Source: Streptomyces rhizosphaerihabitans (GTDB taxonomy: Bacteria > Actinomycetota > Actinomycetes > Streptomycetales > Streptomycetaceae). Taken from it: a DNA stretch of 64,000 nucleotides. The notes beneath the pieces were generated by a model. It was not told the DNA's origin, did not search any database, and was given only the letters and a program-made list of their open reading frames with translations. This document shows positions 1 to 8,281 of this stretch, in pieces. Every line of letters starts with the position of its first letter. The stretch's first letter is position 1. The position numbers and the translations under genes are program-made. The stretch spans positions 124,001 through 188,000 of the forward strand of contig NZ_JAODTZ010000003.1 in NCBI RefSeq assembly GCF_025399795.1, given 5' to 3'.

Positions 1-132
1 GTCGAGGTGGCCCGGCCGGCCGGAATCCGGGTCGGATAGGGGCCCGACGGTCGGTCCTGGGGCCTCAGGTCAGCCCTGGTTCCGCGTTCCGCAGGCCGCT
101 TCCGAGGGGTCGCGGTTGTGTCCGGGCGCAGG

Positions 133-774
133 TCAGTCCTGCGGTCTGCGGTAGCCGAGGGAGGTCTCGATGGCGCGACCGACCGGGTCGACGGGGGTGC
201 TGTCGCCGGGGCCCGTCACCCAGGAGCGGAAGACACTCGCCAGGTGCAGGCCGAAGGCCTCGGCCTGTGCCTCGTCCGCCTGGCGTGATCCGTTGCGGGC
301 GGCGACAGTACGGGCGACCTCCTGCCGGAACGGCCCGCGCGCTCCGGGATCACGCAGGGCGGAACGGTCCGAGAGGGCCGCCCGCGCGACGGCCGTCGCG
401 CCGTCCACGTGGTGGTCCCGGTGCCCTTCCTTCATGTGCCACAACTCGTGTCCGAGAATGACGAGTTGCTGGACCGTCTCGGCGCGCTCCTCGACGATGA
501 CGAGGTCGAAGTCGTTGAACTCCATCCACAGGCCCGTGACTTCGATCTCGTCGGGGAAGCGCTCGAAACGGAGCTGGACGGGACGGCCGCCCCGCCGTCG
601 GCTCATCTCCTCGCAGAGGGCCTGCGCCAACTCCCGCATGTCGAGCGGTGTATCGATCCTCCTCCGGAGCACCCGGCCGAGCTCCGCCGCCAGCGCCCGC
701 ATCTCGGAGCGGGTGCCACGCGGGCGGAGCGCCGTCAGGAAACCTCCGACGGCCCCGCCCGGCTTCGCCGTCAT
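133..774 (-). CDS. ImmA/IrrE-family zinc metallopeptidase-like protein
   Basis: A 213-aa protein carrying an HELWH zinc-metalloprotease motif (H109, E110, H113) preceded by hydrophobic VQQLVILG, as in ImmA/IrrE peptidases. In that family the enzyme usually cleaves or controls a partner repressor; no target is visible here. The ATG at 774 is chosen because it overlaps the stop of the 60-aa gene upstream in an ATGA arrangement, implying translational coupling. An in-frame ATG at 858 would instead bury the upstream gene. Such proteins are often annotated as toxin components in Streptomyces, but that is not demonstrated. The family is fairly certain, the role open. Confidence 0.75.
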   Translation of the reverse strand: MTAKPGGAVGGFLTALRPRGTRSEMRALAAELGRVLRRRIDTPLDMRELAQALCEEMSRRRGGRPVQLRFERFPDEIEVTGLWMEFNDFDLVIVEERAETVQQLVILGHELWHMKEGHRDHHVDGATAVARAALSDRSALRDPGARGPFRQEVARTVAARNGSRQADEAQAEAFGLHLASVFRSWVTGPGDSTPVDPVGRAIETSLGYRRPQD

Positions 775-953
775 CGCTCCGCTCCCTGGCCGTCCGGCAG
801 GCCTTCGAGCATGCCGACAAGGGCCTCCCGCCTGCGCGGGGTCAGCCGCGTGCCGCACGGGGCGAGGGTGACGACTCCGTCCGGCCCCAGCCCGACGATC
901 CGCGCGCCGAGGCGTTCGAGTGTCTCGGGAAGGAGCGGCGGGGACTCACTCAC
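771..953 (-). CDS. Small partner protein upstream of the ImmA/IrrE-like gene
   Basis: A 60-aa protein starting MSESPPLLPETLERLGARIV, opened by GTG at 953 with a GGGAG ribosome-binding site about 8 bases upstream. Its TGA overlaps the ATG of the metallopeptidase gene, so the two are almost certainly co-translated. It resembles the short proteins that precede ImmA/IrrE-like genes in actinomycetes, but I recognise no fold. It is too short for a full XRE regulator. An antitoxin or substrate role would be inference from position only. Confidence 0.6.
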   Translation of the reverse strand: MSESPPLLPETLERLGARIVGLGPDGVVTLAPCGTRLTPRRREALVGMLEGLPDGQGAER

Positions 954-1029
954 CAAAGGTCTCCCGGCAGTTGACTCATCAAGTTGTGACGCGAGGCCGA
1001 CACTACGTGTCCGGGTCCGTCCACGCCAC

Positions 1030-1065
1030 GGTTCCCGAACGATCGTTCCCGGTTTCGGAACGATC
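1030..1065. promoter_or_regulatory. Direct-repeat operator candidate between divergent genes
   Basis: The 240-bp divergent region between the 60-aa gene and matB holds two copies of GGTT-N3-GAACGATC, at 1030-1044 and 1051-1065. They are offset by 21 bp, about two helical turns. The first copy overlaps a perfect 12-bp palindrome, GAACGATCGTTC, at 1037-1048. Same-face spacing in a divergent promoter region is typical of cooperative regulator binding. The regulator is unknown. Confidence 0.45.
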
Positions 1066-1192
1066 CTTACGACGCCTGCGCTCACCCTCCACGTCCTCGG
1101 CGCGGACAGGCGTCCGGCCACCCGGTTCAGCAGTCCCATCGTGTAGGAAGAGGCTGTCCCTCCCGGTGAAGTCCTCTCGGCAAGGAGTCCCC

Positions 1193-2845
1193 GTGTTCTC
1201 CCTCTTCCCGGCCCTGGTGGGCGGTTCGGTCGCGGACCGGTCCGCGCTCCGCTTCGGCGAACGGTCCCTGACATACGCGGAACTGGCCGCCTCGGCGGGA
1301 GCGCTGGCCGCGCGGCTCGACGGTGCCGGCAGGGTCGCCGTCTGGGCGACGCCGACCCTGGAGACGGCCGTCGGTGTCGTCGCCGCACTGCTCGCCGGGG
1401 TGCCCGCCGTGCCGCTGAACCCGAAGTCCGGGGAGGCGGAACTCGGCCACATCCTGGGCGACAGCGCGCCGTCCCTGGTGCTCGCGGCCAGGGGGGACCG
1501 GCTTCCGGCTCCGCTCGAGGCGTTGGGCCGTATCGATGTCGAGGTCGAGGTCGAGGTCTCCCGCTCCGGCACTGGTACCGGCGCCGGAGCCGGAGCCGGA
1601 GCCGGAGCGGGGGTCGTTCCCGCCGGGCCCGACAGTTCCGGACCGGACACCTCCGGGCGAGATACCTCCGGTGCCGCCAAAACCGTCGCTTCCACCGCGT
1701 CCGCCGGGTCCGAGTCATCCACCACGCCCCCCGGATCCCCCGGCGGAGTCACCGACCCCGGCGCCCCCGCCCTGGTCGTCTACACCTCCGGCACCACCGG
1801 TCCGCCCAAGGGCGCGGTCATCCCGCGCCGGGCTGTCGCCTCGACCCTGGACGCGCTCGCCGACGCCTGGCAGTGGACCGGCGACGACGTGCTGGTGCAC
1901 GGCCTGCCCCTGTTCCATGTGCACGGGCTGATCATCGGCATCCTGGGCCCGCTCCGGCGCGGCGGGTCCGTACGGCATCTGGGGCGGTTCAGCGCGGAGG
2001 GCGTGGCGCGGGAACTGAACGCCGGGGCCACGATGCTGTTCGGGGTACCGACGATGTACCACCGGCTCGCCGAAGCACTCGCCGAGGATCCCGGGCTCGC
2101 CGAGGCGCTGGGCCGGGCGCGGCTGCTCGTGTCGGGCTCCGCCGCGCTGCCCCTGCACGACCACCAGCGGATCACGGCCGCGACCGGCCGCGGGGTCGTC
2201 GAGCGGTACGGCATGACGGAGACCCTGATGAACACGAGCGTGCGGGCGGACGGGGAGGTCCGGCCCGGCACCGTCGGCGTGCCGCTGCCGGGCGTCGGCC
2301 TGCGGCTCGTCGAGGAGGACGGGACGACGATCGCCGGGTACGAGGCGGACGGCACCCCGACCGGCGCGCACGACGGCGAGAGCGTCGGCGAGATCCAGGT
2401 ACGCGGGCCGAACCTCTTCACCGAGTATCTGAACCGGCCCGACGCCACCGCCGCCGCGTACACGGCGGACGGCTGGTTCCGCACAGGTGACATGGCGGTC
2501 CTCGACCCCGACGGCTCGGTCCGTATCGTCGGCCGCAGGGCCACCGACCTGATCAAGAGCGGCGGTTACAAGATCGGCGCGGGCGAGATCGAGAACGCGC
2601 TCCTCGAACACCCCGGGGTGCGCGAGGCCGCCGTCGCCGGGGAGCCCGACGCCGACCTCGGCGAGCGTGTCGCGGCCTGGATCGTCCCCCTCGATCCTCA
2701 GGCACCGCCGCCCGCAGACGAGTTGGCCGACCACGTGGCCCGCCGTCTCGCCCCGCACAAGCGGCCCCGCACCGTGCGCTTCCTCGACGAACTGCCCCGC
2801 AACGACATGGGCAAGATCCTGAAGCGGGCGCTGCCGCGTGACTGA
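1193..2845 (+). CDS. matB: Malonyl-CoA synthetase (MatB-like, ANL superfamily)
   Basis: A 550-aa adenylate-forming enzyme expected to activate malonate or methylmalonate to the CoA thioester with ATP. The P-loop motif YTSGTTGPPKGA, the A5-like ERYGMTE, the GWFRTGDMA motif and the C-terminal GKILKRALPRD with its catalytic lysine are all present. Long stretches closely resemble the S. coelicolor MatB I remember, for example LNPKSG, PLFHVHGL and VPTMYHR. The start is GTG at 1193 with AAGGAG just upstream. It is about 65 residues longer than that MatB because of a Gly/Ala/Ser/Pro-rich insertion just before the P-loop. Its stop overlaps the carboxyltransferase start by 8 bases, suggesting one operon for malonyl-type extender supply or recycling. 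Confidence 0.88.
   Translation: MFSLFPALVGGSVADRSALRFGERSLTYAELAASAGALAARLDGAGRVAVWATPTLETAVGVVAALLAGVPAVPLNPKSGEAELGHILGDSAPSLVLAARGDRLPAPLEALGRIDVEVEVEVSRSGTGTGAGAGAGAGAGVVPAGPDSSGPDTSGRDTSGAAKTVASTASAGSESSTTPPGSPGGVTDPGAPALVVYTSGTTGPPKGAVIPRRAVASTLDALADAWQWTGDDVLVHGLPLFHVHGLIIGILGPLRRGGSVRHLGRFSAEGVARELNAGATMLFGVPTMYHRLAEALAEDPGLAEALGRARLLVSGSAALPLHDHQRITAATGRGVVERYGMTETLMNTSVRADGEVRPGTVGVPLPGVGLRLVEEDGTTIAGYEADGTPTGAHDGESVGEIQVRGPNLFTEYLNRPDATAAAYTADGWFRTGDMAVLDPDGSVRIVGRRATDLIKSGGYKIGAGEIENALLEHPGVREAAVAGEPDADLGERVAAWIVPLDPQAPPPADELADHVARRLAPHKRPRTVRFLDELPRNDMGKILKRALPRD
1535..1608 (+). repeat. In-frame hexanucleotide repeats inside matB
   Basis: Three tandem GAGGTC units at 1541-1558, after a related GATGTC, encode alternating Val-Glu. 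Four GCCGGA units at 1583-1606 encode alternating Ala-Gly. Both arrays keep the frame and lie in a low-complexity insertion that continues to about 1755, just before the ATP-binding P-loop. They look like slippage expansions in a surface loop. Confidence 0.75.
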
Positions 2846-4256
2846 GCGCATCTCGGCCCGCGAGGCCATCGCCCTGGTCACCGACAGCTTCGCCGAACTC
2901 CCCTCCCCCGGCGAGGAGTTCCGGCCCGATGGTCCGCTCTCCTGGAAGGGGTACGACGAGGCGCGGGCGCGCGCCGCCGCCCGCACCGGCGAGGAGGAGT
3001 CCGTCGTCTGCGGCGCCGCGACCTTCGGGACGGCGAGCTTCGGCACGACGACCGACGGCAGGGCTCCGCTCGGTCCGGTCACCGCCGTCCTCGTCGCCTT
3101 CGAGTTCGGATTCCTCGGCGGTTCCCTCGGTGAACGCACCGGTGACCGCCTGGAGGCGGCCTACGACTACGCCCGCACCCACCGGCTGCCCGTCGTCTCG
3201 CTCGTCGCCACGGGCGGCAGCCGGATGCAGGAGGGCATGCTCGCGCTGACCCAACTCCAGCGGGTGGCACGGCAGTCGGCGCTCACCCGGGAGGCGGGGC
3301 TGGCCCAGATCGCCGTCCTGCGGGACCCGACGACGGGCGGCGGCTGGGCCACGCTCGGCGCGGGGGCCGATGTGACCCTGGCGCTGCCGGGCGCCCAGGT
3401 CGCCTTCGCGGGCTCCCGGGTCCGCCCGCCCGACGCGGACCCGGCCGCGTACACGGCCGAGGCGCAGGTGGCGGCGGGGTCCGTCGACGCCCTCGTACCG
3501 CAGGACGGGCTGCGGGAGACACTCGCCCTGTGGCTGGACCTGCTCACCCGGCCCGCCGCCGGGGCCGCCCCCGTCCCGCCCGCGCTGGGCCCGGCGTCCG
3601 TCCCGTCCGCGCTGGGCGGCGCGACCGACCTGCCCGCGACCGGCTGGGATGCGGTGCAGCGCGCCCGCTCACCCGAACGGCCGCGCGCGGACGCCTACTT
3701 GGATGCGTACTTCACCCGCCGGGCGGCGATCGGCGGTGATCGCTGCGGCGGCACCGACGACGGCGTGCTGTGCGGCTTCGGCCGCGCGCGCGACGGGCGG
3801 ACCATCGCGTACGCCGCCCAGCGCGGGACCCCGACCCGTCCGGCCGGATACCGCACCGCCGCCCGGCTGGTCCGGCTGGCGGGCCGGCTCGGCATCCCGG
3901 TCCTGACGCTGGTGGACACCCCTGGCGCCGCGAACGGCGCGGACGCCGAGCGGCAGGGGGCCGGTGCGGCGATCGCGGACCTGTTCGCGGCGGTCGCCAC
4001 CGCCCGGACGCCGGTCACCACGCTGGTGATCGGCGAGGGCGGCTCGGGCGGCGCGCTGGCACTGGCGGCGCCCGGCAACACCTGGGCCACGCCGGACAGT
4101 TACTTCTCCGTCATCGCGCCGGAGTCGGCGGCCGCGATCCTCAAGCGGCCCGCCGCCGAGGTCCGGGCGACCGCGGCCCAACTCCGGCTCCGGCCGCAGG
4201 ACCTGCTGGATCTGGGAGTGATCCGCGGCATCACGCAGCGCCGCCCCGGAACGTGA
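2838..4256 (+). CDS. Fused acyl-CoA carboxyltransferase (AccD-AccA-like)
   Basis: A 472-aa protein joining both carboxyltransferase halves. The N-terminal half has the AccD-type motif GGSRMQEGMLAL; the C-terminal half has AccA-type VDTPGAANGADAE and GEGGSGGALAL followed by SVIAPE. Such enzymes move a carboxyl group between biotin and an acyl-CoA. No AccD C4 zinc finger and no biotin-carboxyl-carrier domain are visible, so partner subunits encoded elsewhere would be needed. It starts at GTG 2838, inside the end of matB, so the two are translationally coupled. That pairing suggests work on malonyl-CoA or methylmalonyl-CoA, but the acyl substrate cannot be read from sequence. Confidence 0.8.
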   Translation: MTERISAREAIALVTDSFAELPSPGEEFRPDGPLSWKGYDEARARAAARTGEEESVVCGAATFGTASFGTTTDGRAPLGPVTAVLVAFEFGFLGGSLGERTGDRLEAAYDYARTHRLPVVSLVATGGSRMQEGMLALTQLQRVARQSALTREAGLAQIAVLRDPTTGGGWATLGAGADVTLALPGAQVAFAGSRVRPPDADPAAYTAEAQVAAGSVDALVPQDGLRETLALWLDLLTRPAAGAAPVPPALGPASVPSALGGATDLPATGWDAVQRARSPERPRADAYLDAYFTRRAAIGGDRCGGTDDGVLCGFGRARDGRTIAYAAQRGTPTRPAGYRTAARLVRLAGRLGIPVLTLVDTPGAANGADAERQGAGAAIADLFAAVATARTPVTTLVIGEGGSGGALALAAPGNTWATPDSYFSVIAPESAAAILKRPAAEVRATAAQLRLRPQDLLDLGVIRGITQRRPGT

Positions 4257-4363
4257 AGGGACGACGACCGCCGGTTCTTCCCTCCCAAGAGGAACCGACG
4301 GCCGTCTGCTCGACGGGCCACCACCACGGCGGCCGCCCTGATCGGGCGTTCGCAGGGACGTGG

Positions 4364-4404
4364 GCCGGGCGGCGGGCTCTCCCCCGGGGAACCCGCCGCC
4401 CGGC
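4364..4404. terminator. Bidirectional hairpin between convergent genes
   Basis: A perfect inverted repeat of at least 12 bp (arms 4365-4376 and 4392-4403, extendable by one pair) around a 15-base loop lies between the carboxyltransferase stop and the stop of the convergent protease. There is no T-tract, as is common for Streptomyces terminators. A weaker hairpin with CGGTTC/GAACCG arms lies near 4270-4295. Confidence 0.65.
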
Positions 4405-4410
4405 GGCCGG

Positions 4411-7400
4411 TTACCGGACGCCCACCGCCCGGATGGTCTCCTGGCTGACCGTGCCGCCCCGGTCGTCGCGGGCGGAGGCCCGCAGCGACACGAACCCAGC
4501 GTCGCGCGGCACGCTCAGCGTGCCCCGCCAGCGCGCCTTGCCGCCGCCGGTGAGCGGGACGGCCTTCCAGGTCGTCCCGTCGTCGTAGGACACCTCCAGC
4601 TTTCCGCCGCCGAGGGTGCCGGTGTCCGGCGCGCCCTTCACGTACTCGGCGTAGATGCTCACCGGGACCTTGCCGCCGCGCACATCACCCGCGAGGTCGG
4701 TGTCGACGTCGTAGCCGAGGTTGATGAGCGGGAGGAACGTGAAGTGGTCCTCGGGGGTGGCCGCCGACCGGACGGTCCACTCGGTGTGGCCCTTCGTGGA
4801 GAGCTTCCAGCGTTCCGGGGCGAGGGTCGTGTCCGTGACGACCTTGTAGGTGTGCTCGTCGGCGGGCGCGTCCCAGACGTATCCGGCGGAGCTCTTCCCC
4901 TGGTCGACCAGGACACCGTCCTGATAGACAGAGGTGAACTGCGTCATCCCGGTGTCGTCGCTCCACACGTCACCGAAGCCGGTGTGGTCGGGTCCTGAGT
5001 CGCCCCAGCCGGGTGTGTTGAACTCGATCTGGTTGCCCGCGCGTTGCTGGCCCCAGCCGAGCCCGGTGCCGAGCCAGGGGTGGAGGACGGGCTTGAACCA
5101 GTTCAGGGTTTCATGGGTGCCGCCCCGGTAGGCGACCAGGCCGCTGCGCTCCTCCAGCGTGCCCTCCCCGACGTTGACGGACTCCATCCAGGTCTGTCCG
5201 GTGCCGGTGGATACGTAGTCGGTCCGCTCGGCCGGGTAGTCGATCCGCTCCTGGAAGCCGAGGCCGATGGGGAAGGGGTCGGCGATCGAGTAGCGGAACT
5301 CGCTGCCCGGGACGGGCTTCACGGCGTGGAATCTGGTGTCCAGCACGGCCAGTTCACGACGGTCGGGCTCGTAGGTGAGACTCCGGTCCGGTACGGCGTT
5401 CTTGTAGCCGTGCGAAAGGTCGTACACGTAGGGCGTGTTGCGTGTGCCGGTCATGTCGACGGTCCGTAGCGCGCGCAGCCGTGCCGCGTCCGCCGCGTCG
5501 ACGGTGGCGATCTGCAGCGGCCGGTCCGCGTTGTCGTCCGTGCCGAACCAGGCGTTGAGGCGTCCCGGTGTGTCGTCGGTGACGAACAGCGCCTTGGCGC
5601 CCGCGTCCTGGGCCGCCTGGGCGAGCGCGGCCGGGTCGACGCCGTCGGCGAGCCGGGCGAGGACGGCCTTGCCGCTCACCTGGGTGAACGGCCCGTCCCC
5701 GACGTCGACCAGCGGCAGCCTGCTGCGGCCCTCGATCAGCGTGCCGCCCGGCTGGGCGAGCGCCGCCTTGACGCCCACGACGTCGAGGAGCGGCTTCCCG
5801 AGCCGCCACACGGTCCGGTAGTCGAAGGTGCCCTCGGTGACCTTCGGGGTCGGCGCCGCGAAGATGCTGTCGTACTTGACGGGCACCTGCACCGCGCCGA
5901 ACAGGTCGGAGCCGCCGCCCGCGCGGTCGTACTCCATGATCAGTTGCCGGGTCTCGGTGCGCCGGTCGACCTTGGCGCTGATCTCCCGCAACGTCCGCCC
6001 GTCCAGGGTGACTTCGCGGTCCTGGTCGAGAGTGATCTGGGGTGCGGCGAGGAAGCCGATGCCGAGGGAGTCGGCGCCATGGCTGCCGCGCACGTCGAGG
6101 AAGGACGTGAGGCTGTAGGTGCCGGGCTTGAGCCGCAGCTCCAGGGTGCCGGAGTCACCGACGGTCGCCGGGTACGCGTCGGAGTCCTGCGCCAGCTGCT
6201 GCACGGCGAGGTAGGCCGCGGTCGGGGCGCCGTCCCGGTCCTTCACGTGGACCGTGAGCGTGTACCGCTCCTCCTCCTTGACCAGCCCGAAGGCGGTGTG
6301 TGCGACGGGCGTGCCGTCCACCGACGCCACGATCTGCCCCGAGGTGTCACCCACCGGCGCCTTCGAGCCGTCGCCGGTGACCGTGGTGGACACGGTGCCG
6401 TGCGCGGGCACCGTGAGCGTGGTGTCGGCGAGGGTGGCGACACCCTCGCCGGCCCCCTCCGCGGCGAGCGTCAACTGCACCGCCGCGTCGGAGGAGTTGG
6501 TGTAGGTGAGCGTCCGGGTGACGGGCTTGTCGTCCTCGTAGGGCCAGCGGTGGAAGCCGAGGTCGGCGCTGCCGGTGGCGGTGATCCTCGCGTCGATCGC
6601 GTCCGGGACGCTCACCCGGCCCGCGCCCAACTCGTAGACGGAGGAGTCGAGTCGCTTCGACGTCGACATCAGCGCGTCCTTGAGCCGGTCGCCGGTCCAG
6701 TCGGGGTGTTCCTGCGCGAGCAGCGCGGCCACGCCCGCGACGTGCGGTGTCGCCATCGACGTACCGCTCATGGAGGTGTAGTAGCCGCTGCCGCTCACGA
6801 GTTGGGAACGGGCGGCGAGGATGCCGACGCCGGGCGCGGAGAGGTCGGGCTTGAGCGCGTTGTCGCCGTAGCGGGGTCCGGCGCTGGTGAAGTACGCGGC
6901 CTCGTCGGCCGAGTCCACCGCGCCGACGGTCAGGGCGGAGTCGGCGGCGCCGGGCGAGCCGATGGAGGAGGGGGCGCCGGTGTTGCCGGCAGCGATGACG
7001 AAGAGGGCGCCGGTCTCCTTGGAGAGGGTGTCGACGGCCGCGGCCATGGGATCGGTGCCGTCGCTGGGCTCGGTCGAGCCGAGGCTCATCGAGATCACCT
7101 TGGCGTGCACGTCGCGCGCGGCCCACTCCATGCCGGCGATGATCTGCGACTCGCTGCCGGAGCCCTCGTCGCTGAGCACCTTGCCGACGGCGAGCGTGGC
7201 CTCGGGCGCGACGCCCTTCTCCTTGCCGTCGGAGGCGGCGCCGCTGCCGCCCACGGTGGAGGTGACGTGCGTGCCGTGCCCGTTGCGGTCGGCTACCTCC
7301 TGCCCGTCGATGAAGCTCTTGGTCTGCGCGACCCGGCCGGCCAGGTCGGGGTGACTCGTGTCGACGCCGGTGTCGAGGACGGCGACGGTCACACCCTTGC

Positions 7401-8052
7401 CGGTGAGCCCGGCCTCCCAGGCCTTCGGTGTGCCGATCTGCGCGTTGCTCTCGGCCATGTCGGCCTTGACGCGTCCGTCGAGCCAGACCTTGCCGATCCC
7501 CGGCTGACGGGTCATCGCCTTCCAGAAGGTCCGGCCCTTGTCCGCGGCGACGGCCGCGCCGCGGATGCTCGGCAGTGAACGCGTCCGCTCGGCGCCGCCC
7601 GGGGTCGTCGCGCGTGCCTTCGGGTCGTACGTGACGATCAGCGGCAGTTCGCCCGTCTGCCGGTCGGTGAGCCCCTGCCGTATCAGCTCGCTCACGTCGA
7701 ACAGCCGCCGGTCGAGGGTGCCGGCCCGCAGATACGGCAGTGCCTCGTCCGGTACGACGGTGACGGCGCCGTCGGCGACCTGGGTGCGCACGGCTCCGGT
7801 GGCCCCGCGGGGGCGCACGACGGAGACGGTCTTCTTTCCGCCGCCGACGTCGGTGACGGTCACCTTGTCGCCGGTCACGAGGGTGACGGTGTGGGCGGCA
7901 AGGGCGGCTCGCGTCGACGCCGGGGTACCGGTGCCCGCGGTGCCCGCGGTGCCTTGGGGAGCGAGCGCGCCCGCCCGCCCCATGGGCAGCAGGGCGAGCA
8001 CGAGCCCGGCCGACAGCAGCGCCGCCGGTCGTCTCAGTGGTCCTCTGGTCAT
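4411..8052 (-). CDS. Secreted S8 (subtilisin-family) serine peptidase, 1213 aa
   Basis: A large exported subtilase. The N terminus has Arg residues, a hydrophobic core and Ala-rich sequence to about residue 30, consistent with a Sec signal peptide. A propeptide-like region runs to about residue 215. The catalytic triad is Asp227 (AVLDTGVD), His259 (NGHGTHVTS) and Ser432 (SGTSMATPHVAG). More than 700 further residues have beta-rich sequence typical of the accessory domains of long actinobacterial subtilases. AGAGG lies just upstream of the ATG at 8052. Orthologues sit beside matB in Streptomyces as far as I recall. It is divergent from the next operon across a 229-bp region with a strong inverted repeat. 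Confidence 0.9.
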   Translation of the reverse strand: MTRGPLRRPAALLSAGLVLALLPMGRAGALAPQGTAGTAGTGTPASTRAALAAHTVTLVTGDKVTVTDVGGGKKTVSVVRPRGATGAVRTQVADGAVTVVPDEALPYLRAGTLDRRLFDVSELIRQGLTDRQTGELPLIVTYDPKARATTPGGAERTRSLPSIRGAAVAADKGRTFWKAMTRQPGIGKVWLDGRVKADMAESNAQIGTPKAWEAGLTGKGVTVAVLDTGVDTSHPDLAGRVAQTKSFIDGQEVADRNGHGTHVTSTVGGSGAASDGKEKGVAPEATLAVGKVLSDEGSGSESQIIAGMEWAARDVHAKVISMSLGSTEPSDGTDPMAAAVDTLSKETGALFVIAAGNTGAPSSIGSPGAADSALTVGAVDSADEAAYFTSAGPRYGDNALKPDLSAPGVGILAARSQLVSGSGYYTSMSGTSMATPHVAGVAALLAQEHPDWTGDRLKDALMSTSKRLDSSVYELGAGRVSVPDAIDARITATGSADLGFHRWPYEDDKPVTRTLTYTNSSDAAVQLTLAAEGAGEGVATLADTTLTVPAHGTVSTTVTGDGSKAPVGDTSGQIVASVDGTPVAHTAFGLVKEEERYTLTVHVKDRDGAPTAAYLAVQQLAQDSDAYPATVGDSGTLELRLKPGTYSLTSFLDVRGSHGADSLGIGFLAAPQITLDQDREVTLDGRTLREISAKVDRRTETRQLIMEYDRAGGGSDLFGAVQVPVKYDSIFAAPTPKVTEGTFDYRTVWRLGKPLLDVVGVKAALAQPGGTLIEGRSRLPLVDVGDGPFTQVSGKAVLARLADGVDPAALAQAAQDAGAKALFVTDDTPGRLNAWFGTDDNADRPLQIATVDAADAARLRALRTVDMTGTRNTPYVYDLSHGYKNAVPDRSLTYEPDRRELAVLDTRFHAVKPVPGSEFRYSIADPFPIGLGFQERIDYPAERTDYVSTGTGQTWMESVNVGEGTLEERSGLVAYRGGTHETLNWFKPVLHPWLGTGLGWGQQRAGNQIEFNTPGWGDSGPDHTGFGDVWSDDTGMTQFTSVYQDGVLVDQGKSSAGYVWDAPADEHTYKVVTDTTLAPERWKLSTKGHTEWTVRSAATPEDHFTFLPLINLGYDVDTDLAGDVRGGKVPVSIYAEYVKGAPDTGTLGGGKLEVSYDDGTTWKAVPLTGGGKARWRGTLSVPRDAGFVSLRASARDDRGGTVSQETIRAVGVR

Positions 8053-8152
8053 TCGTGACCTCTCTTCGTCGGCCGGCCCGCGCCGGGCAGGGGTGGCGCC
8101 CGGTGCTTGCGAAGAGTGTCGGGGGGCTTGTGTTGCGGGGGCGTTGACGGAA

Positions 8153-8188
8153 CCTGGCGGGAAGGCGCCCTGGCGGCTTCCCGCCAGG
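8153..8188. promoter_or_regulatory. 12-bp inverted repeat in divergent intergenic region
   Basis: Perfect arms CCTGGCGGGAAG (8153-8164) and CTTCCCGCCAGG (8177-8188) with a 12-base spacer lie between the divergent subtilase and Trypco1-like genes. A TTGACG at 8145-8150 could be a -35 element for the rightward operon, although no convincing -10 follows. In a divergent region this is more likely an operator than a terminator. Confidence 0.5.
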
Positions 8189-8281
8189 ACATGCGGGTAC
8201 GAGCCGCAGAAACCGGGACAGTCCCAACTGCCTTCCGGAACAATGTCGGTGCTCGGAAGTCACGGACAACGGGGGCGCGCC

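Noticed and set aside
5944..7578. 544-residue open frame antisense to the subtilase gene
   Set aside because: It mirrors a clear protease with an intact triad. The translation is Gly/Arg/Val-rich without domain signals, typical of GC-rich antisense frames.
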